Assembly (NCBI GenBank): GCA_030248295.1
Contig: JASANH010000209.1
Coordinates: 744,001-808,000, forward strand
Source: Mesodorylaimus sp. YZB2_4
Taxonomy: Eukaryota; Nematoda; Enoplea; Dorylaimida; Dorylaimidae
Direction: 5' to 3'
Length of the DNA: 64,000 nucleotides
The notes beneath the pieces are model-generated. The model was not told where the DNA came from. It saw only the letters and a program-made list of their open reading frames with translations, and searched no databases. The position numbers were made by a program, and so were the translations under genes. This document shows positions 14,884-25,349 of the stretch, piece by piece (the first letter of the stretch is position 1; each line of letters starts with the position of its first letter).

Positions 14884-16583
14884 ATGAATGCTGGATCTGG
14901 CGATTTAAAAGGGCGATCGGGTTCCGCTTCGTCAACGTCTGGCGTAAAAAACGAGACCAGATCGCCATCGTGTACTGGTAAGAGTGCAGAGAAATTTTGG
15001 CTGAACTTTACTTTATGGAAAGTATCGAATTTTAACAAACAACAAATAATAACGGTTTCAGCAACTTGGGGTGAATAAGGTTCTTGTTTTCGCAAATTAA
15101 TAACTTGAAAAATACTGAATACCCTTCCGGTTTTTATGGCGGAAATTTTCTAGCCTCAACGATGCGGAGTTCTGCCCAAATTTTTCCTGTTTTCAAGGGA
15201 GTGAAAACTGCTACAAGGTTCTGATACCGTGGGGAATAGGAAATGGCTGAATTTTATTGTGTCTACTTTAGCGAGCAACCAATAATTTCTGTCCGACTAG
15301 TGAGAGGGCCCATACCCGAAAGGTATCATTGCCTGTTAGTTTAAAAGCACGCCTCCTTGATTTTTCAGCAGCAATTGGCCCTAGCAATACTCGTTCACCT
15401 CAATCTCAGGATTCGTCGACGGTGCAGGAGGATGCGATGGTGGCTAATCAAGGTGGCTCGTCATCGTCGAGCGCATCGTCGTCCGAAGTGCTTTCGGTTT
15501 TCGAATGTCCGGTGTGCTTGGAATACATGCTTCCTCCGTATTTGCAATGCCATAGCGGTCATCTAGTTTGTGGTAATTGTCGCCCAAAGTTAGCCGTTTG
15601 TCCAACTTGTCGGGGACCAGCACGTAAGACCGTTTTTTTTACATAATTTTCAAAATGAAAACTAGCTTCCTCCTTTTTAGCTAGCGTTCGTAATTTGGGT
15701 TTGGAGAAAATCGCAAATACAGTCAGTTTTCCATGTCGTTATTTGAGTAACGGGTGTCCATCGAGTATGCCGCATATGGAAAAGATTGAACACGAAGACT
15801 TGTGCGAATTTCGGTAAGAAAAGTAGGACAGTCGTCTAGTTTTTTCAAATGCAAAAAAACTCCTGGGTAAAATCAATATTTTCAGACCTTATTCATGCCC
15901 GTGTCCTGGCTCGTCGTGTAAATGGCAAGGCAATTTAGAATGTGTTATGGCTCATTTAATGAAGGCTCATCGATCGATCACCACATTACATGGTAAGAAT
16001 TAGTCATCCAAGAAAATCGATCTGATCTTCTTTTTAAGGCGAAGATATCGTCTTCCTCGCAACCGATATTAATCTACCTGGTGCTGTCGACTGGGTCATG
16101 ATGCAAAGTTGCTACGGTTGGCATTTTATGCTCGTCTTAGAAAAACAAGAAAAATCTGAAGGCCAGCATATGTTCTACGCTGTTGTACAATTAATCGGAT
16201 CGAGAAAACAAGCCGAAAATTTTATGTATAGGTGAGGTTTTGCAAATTTTTCAATTTTTGCCCTGACTGATGATGACAATCATTTGCTAGATAGTATATC
16301 TGAAAAACATCATTTTGACGCAACTTTTACTCTCGCTGATGGTATTTTTCGCAGAGTCGATGTAGTGGTCTGAAACCATCAATTTATCTTCTTTGTCCAT
16401 TTCAGATTAGAATTATCGACGAATCGGCGTCGTCTGTGTTGGGAATCGCATCCGCACAGCGTCCACGACGGGGTTCTTCAAGCAATAGCAAATTCCGATT
16501 GCCTTAAATTCGATGCAACAACAGCCGATTTATTCGCTGAAAATGGCAATCTGGGTATCAATGTAACGATCACTACTATTTAA
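14884..16583 (+). CDS. SIAH: SIAH/Seven-in-absentia E3 ubiquitin ligase
   Basis: Six exons (14884-14977, 15369-15623, 15681-15813, 15886-15992, 16039-16231, 16406-16583) join in frame to 319 codons. After an about 70-residue Ser-rich lead comes a C3HC4 RING ([15 protein letters not shown]...HLVCGNC...CPTCR), then the two SIAH zinc fingers and the substrate-binding beta-sandwich with [36 protein letters not shown] and [11 protein letters not shown]. The RING recruits an E2 enzyme and the C-terminal domain binds PxAxVxP-type degrons in known SIAH proteins. All zinc ligands visible in the family are present. The gene is convergent with AVL9, the stops being about 215 bp apart. Confidence 0.96.
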
Positions 16584-16797
16584 GGGTCGAAACGATTTAG
16601 ACGGGTTCGAGCCGACTGGCAGCTTTGCAATATTTCGAAATTCATTTCCTCGATCTTTCATGACGTATCATTCCCATTCGAAATCTCATGTTTTTCTTTT
16701 TCGACATAAACCTTACTGCTAGGCTAAACTCGTCTATTTAATTAGATAATTCATACAATAAGCATGGCAATCTAATTCGCGCTGGATCAAAGCAGTC

Positions 16798-19700
16798 TCA
16801 CCACACTATAACATATTGGCAAATTACACTCATTGCAGAGAAGCCTGCTATCATCGAGGTTCGTTCAAATTGGACCAGAACTGACCAACGACCGATTTTA
16901 GTGCACCGCCTAAAAAACCTCTGTTCCCTCTGCGACTGTGGGCGAAACTGACTTTTGAGCCATAAGTGTAGATCAAACCAGGGTAAAAGGCACTTTCAGC
17001 TCCAAGTGGTTACAGTACTTACCCACAGCTCGTCCAGTCTGAGCCACGTATTTTCCAGTTTGGCTAACCGCTTGATTGATTTTTCGTCCTTGATCAGTAT
17101 TTTGCATGGTGCTAAAATAATTTCTGATAAAACGAGCCTTTTTTCTAACTTTTCTTACTGAGTCAATCTTAATTTCATATCGGCCAAATTGACTTGTCCT
17201 TGAAACGGATGCCCCGCTGCGCCATTCACCGATTCTCCGTGCTTACCGCATAACCAGACGCGGTAATTATGCGTACTTTTCCACAAACGAATGAAAGCCC
17301 GACTAAAATCCTCTTCCTTTATTGGGTCTGAAAAAACCCACATTCAAAAAAGAGAAAAGTCGAGAAAAGAGCCTGTTATTACCCGCCGTTTGTGCTGTGG
17401 CCAGTAAGGACAGTAAGTAAGCTCGGAACTGAAGACGGATCCACTCATCGCCGCCTTCCCACACTGAAATGTACAATCGCTGCTATTGTAATCCTCGTGC
17501 CTGGTAGGCCGTGGCTAGTCTCCGTTGGCTGGGGGGCGTACCCGTCGGGCTGATGTTTCAACCCTCCTCCTTCGTCTGCCAGGCTTGGTTGTGCTGTGCC
17601 CTCTTACTCTCTGGCCGCACACTTATCAGTGCAGTTGTGAAATGGAGGTAACCTGTCGAATCAGATTCTTCCTACGTGTGCACAGCAGAGCCTGTCGGAG
17701 GGGAGGGGTATGCCTGTGACAGGTTCATGCGGGACCATCTACAGTACGCATTGCATACATGCCATGTCATACTTTCTCCATAGCCGAGCACCACACAGCT
17801 TACTCGAGGGCTAAGGAGCACATAAATTGACAATCATTTCGGACCCGCAGGTGGGAGTCGAACCCTGCCCTGACAGTGCGCACCCAGCGTAAGAGGCAGC
17901 CGCCTAACCACTAGGCCACAACCCCATACACTTACTGGTTGTATCGACCAGGGCATTGCCAGTTTGCACGACGTGGCGCACGATATAATCACAAAATCGT
18001 AGATCGGCCGTAGTCAACGCCACCACCCTCTTTAATTCGGGATCCACAATTTCAATATGCGGACCAGTCTCGTCGATCTAAAAAAGCAAACCACCAATCT
18101 CATCTGGATCGAAACTCGATCACCAGAACGATATCTAGGTCTATGATCGATCAGATCTACTGATGTGATCTCAAATCTAAATCGATCAGACCTAGTGATG
18201 CATGTGAGCTATGATTGATCATATTCATCATAGATCTGATCGATCACTAGATCATATCGGATCCATGATCAATCATATGTATATATTTATGATCGATCAC
18301 GTCCATTATAAGTTTGATCGATCATAGGTCACATCACTAGATCTGATTGCGCCTAGATCCACTGTGATCTAGTGATCCCTAGATATTAGATCTATTATCT
18401 ATCGAATCTATGATCGATCTGATCGGCGACTGATCAGCCACATCACTAGATCTGATCAGACCTGTGATCGACAAGATCTAGTGATGTGATCTGTGACTGA
18501 TCAGATCTAAATATCTAGTCAACGATCGATATATAGACCTAGTACCGATAACTAAATCATTATATCCGCTCGTGCACAATCCACCAAGTGCGGCCAAGAT
18601 CCAAATGCTAACAGCTCACCAGGGTAATCTTCCCGCCATTTTTTTAAATTCCACATTTTAAAGAAATTGTTTTCGCAACATTTTACAAAAGTTCGCTTTT
18701 TGTTTTCCCCTCACTCCGCCACTACGAGTGCTACGAGATACACTCATCATTAGGGAACTGGGTCCTGGGTACACAGAGCCAACCTGTAGGAAAGCCTGCG
18801 GCCTCGAGCAAGGTTCACCCTCAAGGACCAAGCGCACTTTAAAATCGATGGCGAAATATTGAAAAAAGTATCATATTCAGATTTAGCACTCGCGTTTTAG
18901 TGGGGGTAGCCAAAAGTTTGGACCGCCATTCCCAATTATTTAAGAATTCGAAGTTTTCATTTCTCAAGGGTCCCCCTTTGCAATCAAGGATTTCGACTTT
19001 TTTTTCACATGGCGACTCCCCCCACTAAAACGTGGGTGCTCAATCTGAATTCTTCGCTGCACTTGGTCTTTAAGCCATCACAGTTGGGCCAAAACGTGCA
19101 GACGGACTAGCCAACTTTTACCACCCCTCCCACCCCCGACCCATTGCACTTTGACTCACCACGACAATAGCATCGAACAATTCCTTTCTTTGCTTGAACA
19201 ATGCGTTGGTGGCTCCGATGACGTAGGCTCGCACATTGTCCGAACTCAGCCAGTCCATATAGGCCAGTGATAAATAGGGGTGACACAAACAGCCCTGCAA
19301 GTAGATTGAACAGTCATCCCCCCACTCATTGCCTAAAATCGACTTACTTTGGTGAAAATACTCAACGGAAATCCCCAACTATCGATCACCAATCCAGTGG
19401 CCGCAATGGTCCTTCTCTCCGACGAATACGACAACGCGTCAACTGCGAGATCAACTTTGTCCTGAAAATTAGTACAAAATACAATCCAATTATCTCCTTA
19501 CCAGCCCCTGCCTCTGCCAGTGATCGACTCACGCCCAGACAAATGCGTCCCTTCCCCCTTGAGTGCGCATACCCGTGGCGTGATGCCCTGCAGAACATAC
19601 TCCCACATGCCCCGCGCTGCGCAGTGCAACAGGCTGAATAACTGTAAGTAGAGAAGGCACCGAGGGGATGGTCTCAAAAGCACTACAGGCAGGCTTCCTA

Positions 19701-22700
19701 GTCGCAGGAGCCAGAGACATCAACTCGACGGGATGCTGTCTCGTCTGGAGAGTGTATCGACCGACCAAGGAAGGCAACTGTCTCTGTATCAGGCGGCCAG
19801 TCATACTCATACTCATATTTTCCTCATCGCTCAAGCAAATACATGCACTCAAAGAGCGAGAGACTCGCTCCTTGAGTGAAGCGCGAGTCAAGGCAACCAG
19901 AGATACACAACCTTGCCCAAAGGCCAGCCACGCCCATCACACTCTGGTCTCGCTTGTGCCAGCAGGGAGCCCATGAACAGGGATTCGCTCTCATTGATCT
20001 GAATTCGATTCCTTTCAAAATCCTCACCTTTCATCCGCTACAACGGGCAGATGTGCCTGGTGCGTCCCCTGTTCATTGGCCATCATACGCACGGCCGAAG
20101 GACTGCTGGCCAGTGCCTGCTGCTGGTCTCGGCACTGTTCACGCAATTCTGAGCCAGTCAACGCGGCCAAATACGCAACCCCACAGGCCGAACACGCATA
20201 TTACAGCCAGGCTCTCTGCACTAGGGCACCTATGCACACCACTCCATCAGTAGGCCAATGCAGAAGTCAGACCTACCCGACCTCGCCCATCCCTCAAATC
20301 TGCACCATGATACCGACCACTTCCCTACCTTATTCGGCGACAAGGCGGCATCGATTTCTTTCATCAAAGTATCGCAATTATTCTCATTAGCCTTCCGCCC
20401 CTGGCTCTCGCTTGATTCCGACTGTTGGCCATTCTCCACAAGCGCATCCTTGCCAGCCGATGCAGACTTGGGCGAATAAAACGCCGATTCGTTCAAACCT
20501 TCTTCCACCATCCCTGAAAACAATACAACATGTCTCCCTGACACTAAGCCCAGCCCTTCTAAAGTCCTGGCACTTTTCTATTTCATACCCTGCGACCGTT
20601 CGCGACCGCAACGAAAGCGCGCGCGCGTCAAGTCCCAGTTAGTATAGGGTACCGCTGGTATTCTCTTCTGTCGACGGCTCTGACGCGACACTTGGCGCTC
20701 ATTAGCAGATATTACATCTCGCACCTCCGAGCTGGATAAGAATTCGAAATTTGATCTGCTTAGTTTTTCTTCACTCGCCAACCGCCTTATCTTTCCTAAA
20801 GTGGCCTGTTATGGGCGAATCTGATAGCGGCACGCTCAAAACACGCTCGCGACCGCGACCGCGCACACGCTTTCGTTGCGGTCGCAAACAGTCGCAGGTG
20901 GACGCGTGGTCGCAAGGATCCCTGAGAGAGAGAGCAGAGTTACTGTACAGTCCTGCCTCCCATAATCCTGACCCTGGCCTATGCACTCACTCGGAAACAA
21001 TGCCAATAACGAAACGATCGTGTGCGATAAATAATGGACAGGAAATGCGTAAAATAATACCTGCAAAATACATCATTCTCATCCATTTTTAACGATTATC
21101 CTCGAGAAAACGTCACTTACCCGCTTTTCGAGCAGAATCAATTTGAATAAACATAAGAGACTATGATGGAAGGTCAACACTAGATCCCGAGCAGACAGAC
21201 CTGAAAAAAGAAGACATAAAATAAACCGATTTCTTGTTCTATTCTCAATCGAACACATAAAACAAGGCTACAACTGCAACTGCACGCGTCCAATCCATTG
21301 AGCTAATAGAAATCTATCCAGAAACCAAAACCAGAAAATCAATTCTCACCTTTCAAAAACTAAAACTAATACCTCATTGTCAATCATTAAGCAGAGCCCA
21401 GCGGGTTCAACTCCCACCTAAGGCAGCGTTTTTCATATGTTTTTCTGAATCTCTCATTGTCAGTGAAAAAGCGCACCGCGGGTTCTACTCCCACTCATGG
21501 CAAAAGCTTTGGATTTCTTTACTTAAAGCTCTTTTCTTAATCTGTCAGTCAGCAATAAAGGGGCGCGGCGCGGGTTCGAATCCCACCAATGCTGAAAGTT
21601 TCCAATTTCGTTTTCATTTGAAGCTTTTCCAACTGTTATTGTCAGTGAAGGTGTGCGGGCGCGGGTTCGACTCCCACTCAAGGTAAAAATTTTTGATTCA
21701 TCCTTCAACTTTTTTACTAACTTACCAATCAAAGCTTGAGTATCGATCAATTCGCTGGTGACGGTCACTTTTAAATGTTCATACATTTCGGCCAATAATT
21801 CGACTCGATCGAAATCGCATTGTTCGAAATACGCTTGAGTGATTAATTCTAATTTCGCTTTTAATAAACCATATAACGGCAAGGTGGATAAAACGCACAC
21901 GCTCTTCTGAACTGTACATCGAGTTACGTCGTTCGATTTATTGGTCAATTTCTACAAACACACAAATTCAATCATTCTTTCTAATTTTTTCCCTTTGCAG
22001 TACCAAAACCCGTCAAGGTGACGTTTCAGCCGCGGACTAGGTTGGATCGAAGGCTCAGCTGGCTGCCATGGGTTTTGGCGCACTGCCCGGGGGAAGGGGC
22101 GAGGACAAACAGTCACTTACGTCCGCTGCAATTTGACGATAACACGAAACGCCGAAAATGGTTCGGTTTGGATTTTGGCGACATGGCAAGTGAAAAAATA
22201 TTGTATCTGAAAAATAAAATCATCAAATCAAAGTGTCTGCTTTTATAACTGAACTAGAGCAGCCTGTATTTCATCACAACACAAGATATAAAAAGCGGAT
22301 TCTGAAAAAGTTTCGTATAAATTCCTGTAATAAAACTCCGATCTGAAACCATATATTACCATGCCAGGCTAACTGTCAGCAACCATACTTTACCGCCATT
22401 TTTTCATCGCACAGGGGTAAAATATGGTTACAGGTTTTCATCATGGGCGGATGACATCGCATTATCGTATTCAGTCAATTTAATTTGACGCATCGCCTTA
22501 GCGCGACAAGAGTGCAGCATCCTTGCACCGATCACGTAAAATATAGTTCCAGACATCCGGGCACCAACCACGTGGGTAAAATATGGTTTCAGATATTACA
22601 AAGCTACTCCTAGCCAAAACGTGTAATTACAGTCTATCGTTCCGGCAATTTAAAGACCGCGCACAGTTTTTGAATTTCCGCCAGATTCTCTCCTGCAAAA

Positions 22701-23571
22701 CGACGAGGGGATATCAAGGTACAGGGTAGTGTGGGCACGGACCGACGAGGGAAAAAACAGGATGACACCCACTGTCTCCAGTTTGATCAATCAATCGATA
22801 GATCTGTGCGCACACTAAGTTGATATCCCCTAAATCGTTTTGCACTACAAAACTTGGCGGGAATTCAAACGATGAATTCAAGCGCAATAATTTTCTCTAA
22901 CTTACCCTTTTCGCAATTGTGTGCTCCATCGGGCAATGCCAACGATGGCAATCCGCGCCATTCGGCAGGAAGTAAATCATCGCCGTCGCTCACCGTCCGA
23001 TCGCCTGGATTGGCCAACGGTGGGAAACAGTAGTCGATCTGAAAATGTATAATAACATCAAATACAGTCGATGTGTCCACCAGATCAGCACAGACGAGCG
23101 TAGCACTCTCTGAGAAGTCATGTGGATGGCACAGAATGCACACCATCCTAGCGACTGCCTCTCGTACCCGGGTCGCAGCCTTGCCCCCACGCTGGGTGCG
23201 CACTAACAGGGCAGGGTTCGACTCCCGCCTGGGCAAAAATCATGGTCAATTTTGTGCCCTCGAGTGCGCTGTTTATGGCTTGGCTATGGCGACCAAGTGC
23301 AGGCGGTCACTATCGTTCAAGTGAAACAGCTGATAATTACAGACCACCCCGAGCCCGTGGCTCAAAAGGCAATGCACTCACAATTAGTGCCGAGCGAGTC
23401 ACACATATGTAGGCCCCAAACGCCCAAAGTTCAGACCCCTATGACCAAGGGCTAGGTCTCCTGTACGCAGCCCCCCCCCTCCCCATGGGCCACGGAACTT
23501 ACCTGGCATCCTTTCTTGTGATGAAATCCGACAACGAACACGTGCAAAATCGGTGACGAATTGCCCGTCAT
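16798..23571 (-). CDS. AVL9: AVL9 late-secretory-pathway protein (DENN-type), with apparent frameshift
   Basis: Fourteen exons: 23571-23503, 23038-22906, 22206-22121, 21951-21726, 21200-21121, 21060-20991, 20513-20329, 19461-19348, 19294-19160, 18077-17936, 17464-17383, 17327-17159, 17111-17023, 16910-16798. The product (about 563 residues) shows AVL9 landmarks: VFVVGFHHKKGCQ at the start, LPSLALPDGAHN, TVQKSVCVLSTLPLYGLL, YVIGATNALFKQR and GGDEWIRLQF. AVL9 proteins carry a DENN-like fold and act in Golgi-to-surface traffic and cell migration. Every junction is in phase except between exons 10 and 11: exon 10 ends with one spare base, but exon 11 is open only in phase 0. A run of four C at 17,458-17,461 would restore frame if it were three. 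The last exon reads through one plausible end to a stop at 16,798. Confidence 0.9.
17735..17930 (-). mobile_element. tRNA-Glu-like SINE, antisense copy
   Basis: Read on the minus strand: GTTGTGGCCTAGTGG, GCCTCTTACGC, a B box and the shared body with CTCGAGTAAG and GGCTATGG, ending at ATGACATG. It sits in an AVL9 intron in the same direction as the gene. Confidence 0.8.
18110..18560. repeat. GATC/AGATCT-rich tract in AVL9 intron
   Basis: Short words such as TGATCGATCA, AGATCTAGTGATG and TAGATCTGATC recur in both orientations with no fixed period. Confidence 0.65.
20580..20905. mobile_element. Inverted-repeat element in AVL9 intron
   Basis: A GC-rich stretch at about 20,588-20,635 (CCTGCGACC, GCGACCGCAACGAAAGCG) is repeated inverted at about 20,850-20,905 (CGCTTTCGTTGCGGTCGC, AGTCGCAGG). 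The 220-bp centre is non-coding. This looks like a short non-autonomous DNA element or foldback. Confidence 0.55.
22672..22872. mobile_element. Foldback MITE with about 65-bp inverted ends
   Basis: TTGAATTTCCGCCAG...CAAAACGACGAGGGGATATCAA at the left is matched, inverted, by TTGATATCCCCTAAATCGTTTTGCAC...CTTGGCGGGAATTCAA at the right; a GTGTGGGCAC/GTGCGCACAC pair extends the stem. It lies in an AVL9 intron about 35 bp from an exon. Confidence 0.75.
23185..23305 (+). mobile_element. 5'-truncated tRNA-Glu-like SINE
   Basis: It starts in the ACGCTGGGTGCGCACT region, keeps the B box GCAGGGTTCGACTCCCG and the body CCCTCGAGTGCGC...GGCTATGGCGACC. It lies in AVL9 intron 1, opposite to the gene. Confidence 0.65.
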
Positions 23572-24138
23572 TCCGCGCCTTCGTCACTTTCTCTACAGCC
23601 ACTCTAAAAACCAAAAAACACCTTTTTTTCAAACTATCACATTTTCGCACAAATTCCCAATAAATCTGAGACAAAACTCCGATAGCTGGCATGAAACCAC
23701 GACTCATCCATTCAATTCTTTATTCACCAGGAATGTATACGATTATAAGCATAAGCGATCGAATCACACGCGTCCAAAACACGATAAGCAACATTGCCAG
23801 AAAGCGTCCATATTATGACAGCTGAGTCATCCCCCCCCCCCCCCGATTTGGTATCGCATATGACTACGTCAAACACGCATCCCCTAAATATAATAGAGCA
23901 CAGAAAGACGATTACCACAATCGATTTCTAGAAATCGATTAATACAAAACGATCAATCCATCGATCGATCGATCGACTGATCGCGATGAAATCGATCGAT
24001 CGACTGAACGCGATGAAATCGATCAATCGATCACTTCCTAATACGAAAGACACTAATTTCAAGGAAAATGATTGATCGCGAGGAATAAAAGTTACGGCTA
24101 TCAGAAATCATATAAGTATACGAATGGATATTTGTCAT
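23572..24138. other. Intergenic region, ATCGAT-rich
   Basis: Lies between the AVL9 start and the RNase kappa stop on the same strand. It holds a C homopolymer near 23,830 and a run of CGATCGAT words at 23,930-24,040. No exon is seen. Confidence 0.5.
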
Positions 24139-24780
24139 TTAGCCGATGGTCAGGCGACTATTCCATTTATTTTGCCAAAATGCAACGATTAAAGTGACGG
24201 CGTACGCTCCCGTTGCGATCCAACAATTGCGAGCGACCGATGCGTATTTTTCGCTGATTTTATAATCGTCCCAGTTATCGCCTTCTTCATATTTCGGTTC
24301 GTAACCCAAATCTTCGAATAATAAACTCGATTGCATGTAAAAAAATACGCCGAGGATGCCCTAAAATTACTGAAAGGTTAAAACATTTCAAGGAAGTTTT
24401 AAATTACTTTCAACCAGTTTCAAATTTTAAATTTTTTAAATCGACTTGAGATAAAGGTGCATTTTAAAAGGATTATTCCTGAAAAATTTGCGCTGGCCAA
24501 CTGCACTTGCTGGAAACATACAGTTCCGGGAAAGGAAAAATTCGAACACATGAACGAGCAAAAATTAAAATTCTCTTTGATATTACAAAAGATCTAAAAA
24601 AAGTCAAACAATAAGACAAAAAAGCTCAAAATATTTCGTCGAAATTCAGCTTATATCATGCAAAGAAAATCAAAATTTCAAAACCGAAATTACCAGGAAG
24701 ATTATTCCCCATGCGCTCAAGACCATGCAGCAAATTGATAATTTTGGGCCGCACAAAGGACAAATACGAGGTAAAGCCAT
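24139..24780 (-). CDS. RNASEK: Ribonuclease kappa-type small membrane protein
   Basis: Two exons (24780-24694 and 24360-24139) give 102 codons, the usual size of this conserved family. Exon 1 encodes LCGPKLSICCMVLSAWGIIFL, and exon 2 continues GILGVFFYMQSSLLFED, then SVARNCWIATGAYAV and LTIG before the stop. The family's LCGPKL N-terminus, two membrane segments and the NCxIAxG motif are all visible. RNase kappa proteins are linked to endosomal acidification with the V-ATPase and were first described as endoribonucleases. The gene lies between AVL9 and the galactosidase on the same strand; nothing odd is seen. Confidence 0.93.
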
Positions 24781-25349
24781 TTTGAACAAGTCCGAAATTT
24801 CAACAAATACCTATCAAATTTATCAGCTCTGGCAAATGACCAACCACGAAGCGGCGATTAATGATCCAGCACGGCTAACAGAGAAATCGAGACTTCCACA
24901 CGGTCAGTGGGTGCATGAAACGGCTAATAGAGAAATCGTGATTTTCACACGGTCGGTGTGTGCGCGAAACACGGCTTACAGAGATATCGCGATTTCCACA
25001 CGGTGTGTGCGAGGCAGGCTACACACATGTTGCTAACCATAATTTAGCAAAGTTCACTCATTTTTTATGAAACCATCATTTCTGTGAAAAAAATGCTTTT
25101 CCTGCGAAACTCTAGAACCAGGACAAAATCAGGGTTTTCCGCCAACCCGAGCATACTAAGCAGGGGTCACCCAAACACCAAAAATTAATGGAATATATTT
25201 CCAAAACTGCATCGCACAATCACATACGCCCAACATCCATTCAACCAGCCACACCTGCATAGCCATAACAATACAAAGGCACAGGACATCAACAACGCCA
25301 ACATCGATTGGTCCAAGATCATGTCACACATCATTAGTGTATCCCTAAA
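24781..25349. other. Intergenic gap, nothing recognised
   Basis: Separates two minus-strand genes by about 570 bp. Three imperfect about 50-bp repeats containing (A)CACGGTC(A/G)GTG and GAAATCG lie at 24,870-25,010. No exon is seen. Confidence 0.45.

Noticed and set aside
19668..20253. Overlapping plus-strand frames around 20 kb
   Set aside because: They fall in an AVL9 intron and repeats, with no splice-consistent or family-like sequence.
23825..23845. C homopolymers here and near 26,495 and 63,312 as signals
   Set aside because: Simple homopolymers prone to sequencing error; no link to a feature.
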